This document shows positions 39,901-50,963 of a stretch of 64,000 nucleotides of DNA, in pieces. This DNA comes from Aulostomus chinensis (Eukaryota > Chordata > Actinopteri > Syngnathiformes > Aulostomidae). Made by a program: the position numbers and the translations under genes. The DNA is taken from assembly GCA_037954235.1 (NCBI GenBank), contig JBBMOA010000020.1, positions 16,938,177 to 17,002,176 on the forward strand, read 5' to 3'. The notes below the pieces were generated by a model. The model was not told where the DNA came from and ran no database searches. It saw only the letters and a program-made list of their open reading frames with translations. The first letter of the stretch is position 1. Every line of letters begins with the position of its first letter.

Positions 39901-42900
39901 CTGATCTGATGGACGTATTACTTGGAGCTCTGTCTTCCTCCACACCATCGTTTGATTTGATAGATTGTACAGAAACATGTGATGCTGTTGATTTTCTTGA
40001 CGAAGCACTAGGCGCCCTTTCTGCAGACTTTATGGATATTTCAGAAACATGCGTCTTTGCTGATTTAGCTGACGTGACGCTCGGGGCTCTTTCTTCAGTT
40101 TGGTCTTTGTCAGAGCACTCGGACACGTCTGTAGCTGGAACTTCAGCAGAACATTCTGTCTTTCTGGATCTCTGAGAAATACTGGACTTGACCGACTGGA
40201 CTGACAATGAGCTCGCTGCTCTCCCTTCGCTCTCCTTTCCTCCCTCCTCGGTGATGTCAACACCATCTCCTAAGGGTACTTCAGATCTTTTTGAGATTGA
40301 AGAAACATTTGTTTTTGCTGATTTCCCTGATCTGACTGATAAGTTACTCGCAGCGCGCTCTTCCACCGCACCATCATGTGATTTTTCAGATTTCGTAGAG
40401 ACATGAGTCTTGGCTGATTTAGATGACAAAGCGCTGGAGGCTCTCTCTGCAGACGTGATAGATACTTCAGAAACATGAGACCGGACTGATTTGTCTGACA
40501 TGCTGCTGGCAGCTCTTTCTTCAGTTTGCTCGGATCCAGCATGGCAGCTTTCCTCAGCAAGAGCATTCGCTGAACATTTGGATGTATTTGAAATGTCTGA
40601 CTTCACTGAGCACGCTGACATGGAGCTTACCGCTCTCTCCTCCGTCTCCTCCCCTGTCACGTTGTCTTCAGCGGCAGCTATTGATTTCTTAGATGACGCA
40701 GATTTGGCAGATCTAGTCGACATGTTGCTCGGAGCTCTTTCTACCTGCTGTGAAGTATTTCCTTCAGCTGAAATGAGACTGGACTTTGACACGTTTGATT
40801 TGGCAGAAACATTGGACCGTGCTGATTTGGCTGATTTCACTGACATTACACTAGGTCCCCTCTCTTCCTCGCGTTCTGTATTTTCTCTCTCCGAACACTT
40901 GGACTTGTGTGATTTTGAAGAAATGGCTGATTTATTTGACATGCTACTCGGAGATCTCGGGTTGATTTCTTGTTCTGTATCATCAGAGGCGTTTGATTTT
41001 GCAGATCTTGTCGATTCGGCAGATATTGCAGATGATTTTGACCTGACTGACTTGTCTGACATTGGACTAGATGACCGTGCCTCCGCTTCATCACAATTCT
41101 CCTCAACTGTAACACAGGGGGAGCTCGGCGTCTCTTCTACCTCCTCGTTTGTAATGTTTTCTCCCGTTTCGGAAGCGTTTGACTTGCTGCTCCCTGCTCT
41201 TTCTTCAGTTTGGTCATTTTCACTCTCACGGTTGTCAGCTTTGTTAGTGAGAATTTCAGAGTGAGATTTTGCAGAAATATTCGACTTTACTGATTTTACT
41301 GACATTGTGCTTGGTGGTCTCTCTTCAGTCACCTCTTCAGCCTCTGGGGTTTTTGAATTTCTAGACCTCAAAGATGCATTTGACTTGACCGATTTGATAG
41401 ACACGGTACTTGGCGCTCTTTCCACAGTTTCCTCAGCTACATTTGAGTGAGTAGATATCGCTGAGGATTTTGATGACATGACACTAGCAACTCTCTCTTG
41501 ATCTCCTCTGGCCTCAGTTTCTTCGTTGTCATCAGCCTCTTTTGACACAGGAGTATGTACACTCACAACAGATTTACCATCTGAATTCTGTTCCACTGCT
41601 TCTCCCGAGGTTCTTGACATTTTAGATGTTGAAGAAACATTTGACTTCTCTGACATTTGGCTTTGTGCTCTCTCTCCAGTTGCATTCTCTTCTGCTGGGT
41701 TTTGGACTTCTACAGATTCCTCTGCGTCCTTTTCCTCATCTGGAAGAGGAGAGACTCTAGATCTTTTGGATTTATTAGACAAGGAACTTAGTGCTCTTTC
41801 TTCATCAACATCCTCCTGTGATTTATGTTCAGCTTTTACTTCAGGCTTCACTGATTTTTCAGAATTACAAGATTGAACCGATGCTGGTCTGTTTTGTATT
41901 TCTTTGTCGTCGTGTACATCTTCAGCTTCAACCTCTAAGACATCTGGTTTGCATTTAGTTGAGGCATTTGAATGAACTGACATGGCACTTTTGGATCTCT
42001 TCTCCTCCTCGTCATCTTCAGGCTCTGCAGTTTCTTCATTTGACCGGACTGAGGTGTTTGATTTGATCGACATGGCACTGGACTCTCCTCTGCTCATCTC
42101 ATCTGCCTCTCCACTTTCTACTCTTGCATCATCCTTAGGAGAACGAGCAGACGCTCCACAAACACAAGCGTACGACTTCTTTGATCTCCTCGACTTGCCG
42201 GAGTGCTTCGCCGTGACAGTTACTCTGTTTGTTGGACTTGAAGATGATTGCTCCTCTTCCTCTGGTCTACTTGAAGCACTTTGATCCTCATCATGCTCTG
42301 ACATTTGAGGAGTGTTGGAATTGACTTGATCATTTGGGGAATTATCAACTGCACCGCAGATGTTCACTGAGCTGGTTTCACTCCTCACATTGCAAGATTC
42401 TTCAGCAACAGTCTGAGTCACACACGTCTCTGTGTACTCTTCGCTTGATCTAGTTTGGCCACATTTAACCACCATCTTCCTGGAGAGCACAGTGTGTGAG
42501 GATGCGCTTGAGCTGGAAGTCTGAATGCATCGACTCGCGCCTTGTGTTCCTGGGATGTTCTTCCAGAGGTCATACGTCTGGCAGTGACTACAGCAGTGAG
42601 GACAGTGAGGTCTTTGGTAGTGCCTAGTGATGTAAGCTTCATCCGGCTCACGAGCAGAGACGTGCTCACATTCTGAAAAACCTCTATCACCAACTTGTCC
42701 CTGGAGGAACTCGCAGTTTCGGCCTGTGCTCTTTCTTACTTCTGTCGACCAATGTAAGGTTTCATCATTTTGTAGCCGAAAGCGCACTTTCATTTTCATG
42801 GACAGACTGCCATCTTTATTGACTCGGACTAGTTTCTCAATATCATCATCCATCACTGCATCACTGGTGGGTGCGCAGAAGCCGGTGTTGTCAGGAGATT

Positions 42901-45900
42901 CAGTTCCATCTGGTAAGGACTTTTCAGAAGACTCTGAGTGTCTAGTAGATTCATTTCCAGCTCCCAGGCTGGGTTCTTGGTTAGCCATCACAACAGGAAA
43001 AAAAGGCAAAAACAGAGGACAAAAGTACACTCATTTAAATACAACTAAAAGGCACAATACTTTTCTTGCTGTACCAGCAAAGGTATTGTTAATTAAAATC
43101 TGATTTATAACGTGACTAATTGAATTACTGCAGTTTTAAAGCAAACTATATTGTATTAATGAAATTTTTAAATGTCAGACATTAGTTCCTCCTACCTTCT
43201 TGTCCTCGGGGGCAGCCAGCAGAGTGAGCCTTCAAGTTCAGCTTTGGAAGTTTGTCATCAGATATTTTCCGTAGTTTCTCCAGGATGGAGGGATGTGAAG
43301 GCTCACGTCCCACACAGACCAGAACACTGGGGCAGTGCATGAGACCGTGAACACTTTCAATCTGAAACAAAGCAGAAATGTAGTTGTTTTTAGAAACATA
43401 ATTAAGAAGCGTGTGGATTAAGAAAAAAAATTAATACCATTTGGATGCACAGGACATGCAATGATTTAGATATATACGGGTAAATATCATAAAACGGACA
43501 ACGGTCTGTCATAGAACAGTCAGATTTGGAGAGGTCATGAGAAAAGGAGCGATGGATCAGTGTCAAATTTTTAAGCGGCATGATTTTTAATGTTCCCCTT
43601 TTCTTTTCCTCCAAGGCCTTACTGCAACACTGGCGGTTTGGAGTAGCACTGGCAGTTGAACGGTGTATTACATTCCAGAGGTGGGACTGAATCATTGTTT
43701 TGCATGTTCCAAGTAAGTCTTCTGAGTTAAGTCAAAAGTCTGAAGCTTTGAGTTTGTGTCCTAAACAACCTACTTTCCTAGCATTTAGTCAAACTCAGCA
43801 TGTCAGACAAAATACCCCTGAATAAACCTGAATTCAATTTTAAGCAGTTAAAACCAAAGCAGCAATTTATTTATTTTCAATGGAATCAAATCTTATTATT
43901 CAAACGATTGATCCAAAGAAGAGCAGTCAGTGAAACCCACTTCATTTTATACTGTAAATTCTTTTCGTGGCATCATTTTTATACATTTCGTTCAAATCGC
44001 ATGTCCAAGCTAGAGTAGGGGCAAAACACACATGAAGGTAAAGATGATTTCAATCCGCACATAGTTCGTAATCAAAAGAACCCTCTTTGTGGGTCGGTCT
44101 ATGCAACTGAGTGCTTTAAATCCCTTTGCAAGAGGGCGGAGAGTTGAGCAGTGAGTCAAGACAAGATAAATATCCTAATCTGGGATGATCTCCGATAAAC
44201 TCCACCAGATGACGGTGCAGTCCTTGTGAACTGCCATTGTCACTTGTGCTGCTGGAGCTGAGGGTATTGCTCAGCAGAATCGCAATCTTGATTGAGTCCT
44301 TGTAGACACAATGAACACACAGTTTTTTTGGCATTGGAAGCCGTTATGTATTTTTTTGCTACAGGACATTTCCTGCTCCTAATATGTAAATCTATATTTA
44401 GGGATGCGCTGAACCTGGGCCGCTACCGGCAGCTGATGAACGTAGCGCTATTTCTTTTTACCACTGAACACTGTCACTGCAAATATTTTGTCTTTTTTTT
44501 TTTTTTTTGTCTGACACTGTTTTGGAAAGAGCACAAATTCAATCATAGAATCTTAAAGTTATCTGTGGATGCTCAATCCCTCATCGGTCCACAGAAGCAC
44601 ATGGGTACGGGCCAGCAGCCGTAGCGCTTTAGACTCTTGATACTCCAAGAAGTGTGACTTAAAACATCATATATTTAACTCACAGAAATAGCCTGAATTG
44701 CTGAATCTAATCCTGCAGAAGAGGCAAGTGTAAATATAAGAAACCACCGTGTTTTTGTACTGAAAAACAACCATAACAGCTGCTGATAGCCCATGAAAAC
44801 AACATCGCTGCAAGGGTTTTAACATTTTTACATTTCACAAGGGGCGCGTAAACTTTTCTTGCTACAAATTGATCCGACGTCCGTGTTATTCAGGAGGTCG
44901 TGTCATTTACTCCCGTCTCCTTTTAAATGTGCGTTTCTATTTTTTTGTGTGCAGCTGCTTTTTATACACTGAATCCTCAGAGAAAACAAAGTCTACAATA
45001 TTGAGAGTTGCGTCGATCGTCTGTTGCTCAGTCGGTTTTGATGACGATGCAGTTCCGACTTTAAAATCCACGGCTGCTAAAGGCAGATGAATGGCTTCAG
45101 CCGCGGTCACACAACGCCCAGGTGAAGATAATTAATTGCCCCATAGAAGACACATTTCTGAGACTCCTCTTGTATCAAACCAGGAGAATAGAGATTTAAT
45201 GTTGACCCGCTTCTCTGATCTCAAAAATAGCTCCGATGTGACCAAGATAAATGAAAGAGACGCACAACCTGAATGTGTGTGTGTGTGTGTGTGTGAGGGA
45301 ATATCCCAGCATCATCCCCTGATGCACGCAGTCCGAATGTTTATCCTGCTTGACTTGAACGTAACAAACCACTCAGTGTAAACTGATATTGTGAGTACGT
45401 TTGTTGTATGAATGTAAAACATTTGCAAACCTGTATCTCCTTCTTTATACTGCTGGAAAAAAATAAAGCTCATCAAACCCAAATAAAACTGCTGAGACTC
45501 ACCCTTTGGTGCCGTATTAAAGAATCTGTCAACGTAAGAGATGGCAAAAAGAAGGACAAATGATATTACCAAAAGAATATTTTAACAAAATTAAAATAAT
45601 CAAGTTAAAAGAATAGATTGATTGAAATAAAATGATTTACTGGTAGCTTCATTAATACGGACATTTTATTTCATTTTACAACGCAAATATTCATAAATCC
45701 TACTCGAAAGCAAACTTCCTCTGAATCTTCTTTTTAAGCAGCTTTTTTGCTAATTGAAACGTCTCTGCCACTAACTTCCTCGGTGATGTAACAATTGTCT
45801 CGCTTTACACTTCAAGGCTGTTTCAACTTCTTCACGTCAAGTGTATCACTAACATCATGTAAAACTAAATTTGATGTTCTTTTAAAGATTTTTTTCTTTT

Positions 45901-46791
45901 TGAGACCATTAATATTATGTTAATATTGTGTTAAAGTTGTGTGGTTACACGTTGGATAGTTTCTTGACGTATCTTTGACATTGTGTGTTTCACATCAAGC
46001 AGCAACAGGTCAGATAGTTGATGACGTTCCCAGCAGGGTTCCAGTGGTTCCTGTCACTAGAGGCCTCTCTTTCACGCTGGTTGAAGAGCAACAAAAAAAA
46101 AACACTCAGAATAAGAGCGAAGCTCCGCTCACAGTAATACCGCTGTGTAATTCAGAATCATCCTTTCAATTCATTTGAATACAAAAGGAACTATTTGCTC
46201 GCTTTTCGCCCTGGAAATCAACAGTTTCCTGTACACAATGAAGGATGAAATGTCTCACTCAGCTCCGCTACTGCCGGATCAAATGTGAAACAAAGCACCA
46301 GATGTTCATGATCTTACCTTGCAGCCCTCCAGAGTGTACAACTTCCTGATGTGGTACTGCATGAGATCAGAAACTTCCTCTAAGAAAAGCCCAAAACTGC
46401 GTAGTCCCCTGCGGTGCAAGACGATGGTCTTCCTCAACGAGGGATCGCTGTTCTTCATCAGAACCACCCTCTTGTTGTGCCTGTGATGATGGATGTGCCG
46501 TTGGTGACCGGTGTGTGCCGCAGGATGCTCCTTTGGTCCGGCCGGCCTCCTGATAGCATACTGCTGCGGGTGATGGTAGTGGTGATACGGTGTATGAGCA
46601 TCGCACAAAGGTAAAGCCTCCAGCGCCTGAGTGTGTCTATACTCGGAGCAAAGATAGCATTCGCCCGGATGTTCACGATGTCCCACCACACCATGTTGAG
46701 GGATACCGGGGAGGCTGCTGGTGTGATGCTTGTGGGAACCTTCGCCAGTGACGGTATTGAAGCACTGGAAGTTGCGTTTGTGGGAGGACAT
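30992..46791 (-). CDS. rp1l1: Retinitis pigmentosa 1-like 1 protein, very long form, 3 coding exons
   Basis: RP1L1 is a photoreceptor protein of the outer-segment axoneme that binds microtubules through doublecortin (DCX) domains. Coding exons: 46791-46318, 43361-43196, 42975-30992. The sum is 12624 bases, giving 4207 residues, and all junction phases agree. Evidence for the family: a DCX domain at about 107-180 (KRVVLMKNSDPS ... LMHCPSVLVCVGRE); a block at about 258-280 (DDDIEKLVRVNKDGSLSMKM), shared by RP1 and RP1L1; SPTEVVNEWLKTIP near 2345; TSSSGVDVNSGSTGSG near 2529; TDPVWVLTLLTKIEKQFML near 2652; CPCETC near 2783. Each aligns by eye to human RP1L1 in the same order. Between them lie a Ser/Lys repeat region (about 520-2220) and a Glu/Asp-rich tail (about 2840-4207). 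The protein is far longer than human RP1L1 (about 2400). The first DCX domain is not visible; the N-terminus is His-rich instead. The start at 46791 is the first ATG after an in-frame stop in this exon, but an upstream exon cannot be excluded. Confidence 0.93.
31000..35120 (-). repeat. rp1l1: Acidic Glu/Asp-rich low-complexity tail of rp1l1
   Basis: About 1370 residues dominated by Glu, Asp, Ala, Ser and Thr. Loose repeats are of the type ATSDEDETAENDEA and EESDVAAT. Human RP1L1 also ends in a Glu-rich repeat region, but with a different 16-residue unit. The region has no folded-domain motif and is probably disordered and strongly negatively charged. Confidence 0.9.
36950..42060 (-). repeat. 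rp1l1: Ser/Lys-rich coding repeat array of rp1l1
   Basis: About 1700 residues are built from dozens of diverged copies of a unit of roughly 30-45 residues. Each unit contains TEERAPSxMSxKSxKSxxSxKS, where x is variable. Ser recurs every third or so residue with Lys or Arg between, and an acidic linker often follows. Such Arg-Ala-Pro-Ser and Lys-Ser motifs could be kinase targets or bind microtubules by charge, but that is inference. I know of no equivalent in human RP1L1. Confidence 0.9.
39251..40090 (-). repeat. rp1l1: Recent 420-bp in-frame tandem duplication in rp1l1
   Basis: The segment 39251-39670 and the segment 39671-40090 are almost identical base for base at an offset of exactly 420 (140 codons). 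By eye I see only a few differences, for example CCTGATTTTT against CCCGATTTTT near 39472 and 39892. A third, more diverged copy starts near 40081. The length is a multiple of three, so the reading frame is kept. Confidence 0.93.
43362..46317 (-). other. rp1l1: Intron between the two doublecortin exons of rp1l1
   Basis: Bounded by donor GTAAGATC (46317-46310) and acceptor TGTTTCAG (ending at 43362). It splits the DCX domain after GCK. I see no other gene inside; a (TG)n array lies at 45276-45295. The next intron, 42976-43195, has donor GTAGGAGG and acceptor CTAACCAAG. Confidence 0.8.
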
Positions 46792-46820
46792 TTTAGGTTG
46801 CTGATGATAATCTCTCCACC

Positions 46821-47521
46821 CTGGAGGAAGATTAGCCTCAGCAGAACAGAGGAAGGCGGCAGGTCAGCTTGAGAACACAGTGAGGGAGCGTTGTCATGTT
46901 TCTCCAGCCCTGTTGAGAGGAAGATGTTTCACACCATGTCTGCATTGTTCCAACACGCCAAGGCTGAAAGAGACATTTAAAAAAAGAGGAGTGGAAATAG
47001 TGCCACTGTTACTATAGCAACCATGGCTTTGTGCATCTGGTGCAGAGTAAGAATGTCCCGAGCATGTATGAAAGCCTAAAGGAGCTTTACTTTTGGATCC
47101 AAGTCCAACCCACGACAGCGAAGTTTACGTCCATTGTAGCTTTTCCTGGAAACTCAGCATGGCTCCGTCCCCGGAGAAGCTTCTTCCCTGAAGTACTTAA
47201 GTCTAAAGTAGCACCTAAACATGTCTGATGAGCGCTGAGACTTGGGCGGCAATATTATGCGACATTTGCGCAACTTTCCAAATGCTGTCAAACCAAATCC
47301 ATTTCTTACATTCGGTCATTCTGGGAGTGCCGAGTGACACTTTTAGCTAAACATTTTCTACTTGCGAATGTTGACAGTTGTTTCAAAGAACTGTTGCTGC
47401 TAGAGGATGGAGATAAGAACGGCACAATGTCGCTTAAAACACCACTAATACTGTTAGAGTTGGAAACAGAAGACGTGAACACGGTGGGATTTTCATACCG
47501 CCGGGATTCACAGTTGTCGCT
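46821..47521. other. Short intergenic region upstream of rp1l1
   Basis: No supported exon. The first rp1l1 coding exon may begin at an acceptor near 46820 (CTTCCTCCAG on the minus strand), so a leader exon or promoter may lie here. I could not recognise a missing first doublecortin exon in any frame. Confidence 0.4.
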
Positions 47522-47527
47522 TTTATT
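47522..47527 (-). terminator. Candidate poly(A) signal of the small membrane-protein gene
   Basis: The minus strand reads AATAAA about 380 bases downstream of the proposed stop at 47907. Weak on its own; it is listed because of its position. Confidence 0.2.
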
Positions 47528-47906
47528 AATACAATACTTTTATCCGTAGATGTTTTGCCACTGAGATTATTTTGTGGGATGAGTTCAAAAACGAACAAAC
47601 TGGCTTTGTCTTAACATTTCTAGAATTTTTTAAAAAATAGTTACACAAAGTGTGTGTGTGTGTGTGTGTGTGTATTATATGTTTATCTCTCCATGGTTTA
47701 TCAGCTTTTAAATCATACACATCGTGACCCTTCATATTATAAAAGAGGATCTCCGTGGCTCTGGTTCTTACATATGTAAAGACTGCTGTGCAGATCAAAG
47801 AGTAAATGAAGGTAGGGATAATGAGGATGCCACCGCAAATAAATCCCCCCAAGTGACTTTAAATAACAAGCTTATGTCTTCTTGAGCAGTGAAAGTGGAC
47901 ATTACC

Positions 47907-50892
47907 TCAGCGCCTGTCACTGTCACTGAAGGAAATACATTCTGAGCCAGCCTGTCCTGCAACCAAGAATGCACGGATTACCTAAAACAGAAATAAAAAA
48001 AAAAAAAAAAAAAGCAGAAATATTTGCAATAAGCACAATTCATTCTCACGGAAACAATACTGGGAGGTAAAGATGATTGATTGTTGCCTGGTGGAGAGGG
48101 ATACATGCTCACTATAAAAGGCAAATATAAATGCTTCAAATTTTGTGACTGGTAAAGTAGGCTAAGCTTGACTGACACTCATAAAGAACAGGTTTGGCTG
48201 TTGTTCACGTATTAGCAAGCAGCAAGTGTTTCCTCTGTTTTGGCACGGAAAAGCACTTGATTGCTTTAAATACTCCTGCGCTTCTATGCGGTCACATGTC
48301 GGTCAACTATAGAACCCACAGTGCCTCCGTACAATATAACAAGCAGGAACATACACTCCTTTTTCTAATCATTCCTTCTTCTGATGAAATTCAGACCTAA
48401 AACGCATCATTCTATTGCAACACACCGCGCTGTCACTATGTTTCTACGACTAACATTAAATGATAGTACACTAAAAACAACCACTGTGCCAATTAAATCA
48501 ATGCTCAAAACAAGCTACAAGAATATTAGCTACAACTAAAGCTGACTATTAAAGCTATTATTCTACTTTGCAAACGTGCTGCTGCAAATGATGAGGCTGG
48601 TCCGTGGATTAGAGGTCTTTTTCTTTTTCTTTAGTCAACATGACCAGGAAACATATGTGGCCTTGGATCCCCAGAATAATGCTATTTATCCCTAAGGTGT
48701 CATGTTTCAGGTTCCTAAAAGAGTTCAAAGAAGGAAAATGAAAATGACATCCTGCATCCAGGCCAGGCTGAGTTCATAAACACATATTATTACACGCTTT
48801 CTTTGTGGGAATCATCAGTCCTGCGCCACAACACCTTCTGCAAGTGAATAACTAACAGCGGGTTTTTCCACTCCATTCAACAATGCAAACGACATTTAAC
48901 TTGCAAGATACATTGCATTCCAGCCAAAACACTAACATACAGGTATACTCACGCGATTTAGAATCATAATCCAAAAGATAAAAGCACCAAGAACCAGAGC
49001 CAAAGCCAGAGAAGACGAGATGTAAACTCCCAAAGAAACGCAGAACCTCTTGCAAGGAGAGACAGAAGGAACCAGTTCAAAAGCCTCCCTCCAGAAGCGG
49101 GCTACCTGCTAATCACATACATGGGACGCTAAGGATAGAATGAAAAGCCTTGCTAATCACTTGGACTGAAATCTGCTGAGGCTTTGGACACATGACTTGC
49201 ACATCACCTTTGCATAAAAGGAGTTGAACATACTTTTAGAAAGCCGATAACAGCTCAGGAGCCATTTATGAGCAGACATTTTATCAGCTACTTTGGTCTG
49301 CCAGTTATAGTCACGAGGCTGTAGTTTTCCCGACTGTCGTCCCAGACAAAACATCTTTGTTTGCCGGCCTATTAGTGGGTTCTATCTGATCCACATCCTA
49401 AATCTTGTTATTATGAAAGAGATTTCTTGTTATACTATCTTTAGATGACAATATAACAAGAAGCCAGACGATGGTTGCCTAATCATAAACACGTGGGGGA
49501 GTTTTTGTTCCTAAACTTAACTTTGAATGGTTGAGTCCAGTTTGTGTTTTACAACTTTAACTTAAACCACAATGTTTTTAATAAGCGTAACCTTTCTTTT
49601 TTGTTTGCCCAAGCTTAACCAAACCTTATCCATGCTGACACGTCATAAAATATAAATATTATCGTGAATTTCTGTGCAAGATGCTACTGTCAGTCAATGA
49701 ACAATAAAGTTTTCAAAATGGTAAAACATTAAACACTGTCCAGAGTGCTTTGTCGCAGCTACCTAACTTTTGTTTGACGGATGCCGTGCCGCCTCCATCG
49801 TGTGACTTTTAAGAGGTGCTGGTCACGTCACGAGTTTCTATGAGATCAGGATTTTTTCGTTGGTATGTTTTTGTGTTTCAGCGGGGAACTCTTGAGTCAC
49901 TAACTTTGCGAGGCAGTTGGTTTTGCACAAACCCGTGGTGCGGACCAGTTAGTGTCCTCTGAGGGGAAAGGGGTGTGGTTTCGGTGTAATTAGCAGGAAA
50001 ACTGTTCAAGTCAATTGTGGCAGCTCCTGATGATGTTAGCGTAATGTAGCGTAGCATCACATACGTCAGGAGGAGGTTATGTGTCCTGATTGCTTCAGTA
50101 GCGCCTCCTCTGGTTGGTCGGGGCACCTGTTCAAGGACGGCCGACAACGACATACGTGGTTATCTGCTGTGCTCCCCAGAAAGACAAAGTTGGCATAGCA
50201 ACGAGCAGGACATCTTACAAATACGAAAAAAAATTGGTTATGTACATTGAGGGGAGAAAAAAAGGGAAAAAGAGATTTAATTAAAAAAAATGCTCTTTTA
50301 TCTCCTGTTACATTTAGCAGCTTGAATATTCATCAACTAACCTGAAAGAGTTAAGAGGCAAAGATCAGCGTTTGACTTACTTCACATTCAGCCTCTCAGA
50401 CCCCCATTATCACCTCCACATTAAAGCATGGACACTTATAATACTGAACACGACAACAAACTGATGTCTCCAGGGTCAAATAATCATAAACAGGCAAAGA
50501 CTACATATTTGTTCGTTCTCCAGTACACTGTGGTACTAATAAGTATGTGTGTGTGTGTGTGTGTGTGGGGGGGGGGGGCTAATTAGCCTGCAGCTGGTAG
50601 AGTCAACCCAAACTCAGTGACGTTACAGGGCATGTGGACCACTTCCCAGAATTGCATTTCTTTTACAGGTGACGGGCACAAGCACTATTTCAGACCTCTC
50701 ACTCTCCTTGTCTGAATTTCACATGGGATCAGCTCACTCTTTTCAAGGACAAAGGAACTGCCACAGCATACATGAGACGGTGCCCTTATCAGAGGCTCAC
50801 AGACGGCTCATATCCCTCCCTATGATGGTGAGAGTTTCAAGAAGTGCTTAATCACCGCAGCACCCACTCCTACGAAGCCTACACACACACAC

Positions 50893-50963
<71 letters not shown>

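Noticed and set aside
30910..42300. Many long plus-strand frames opposite rp1l1, up to 401 codons at 38970-40175
   Set aside because: They are mirror frames of the Ser/Lys and Glu/Asp repeats. The codon bias of the sense strand leaves the antisense free of stops, and the peptides (strings of S, L, D) have no family resemblance.
42976..43030. Start of the giant rp1l1 frame at the Met near 42988
   Set aside because: That Met lies in the polypyrimidine and acceptor region. The exon starts at 42975, where the leftover G of the previous exon plus AA restores a Glu codon and the DCX exons join in frame.
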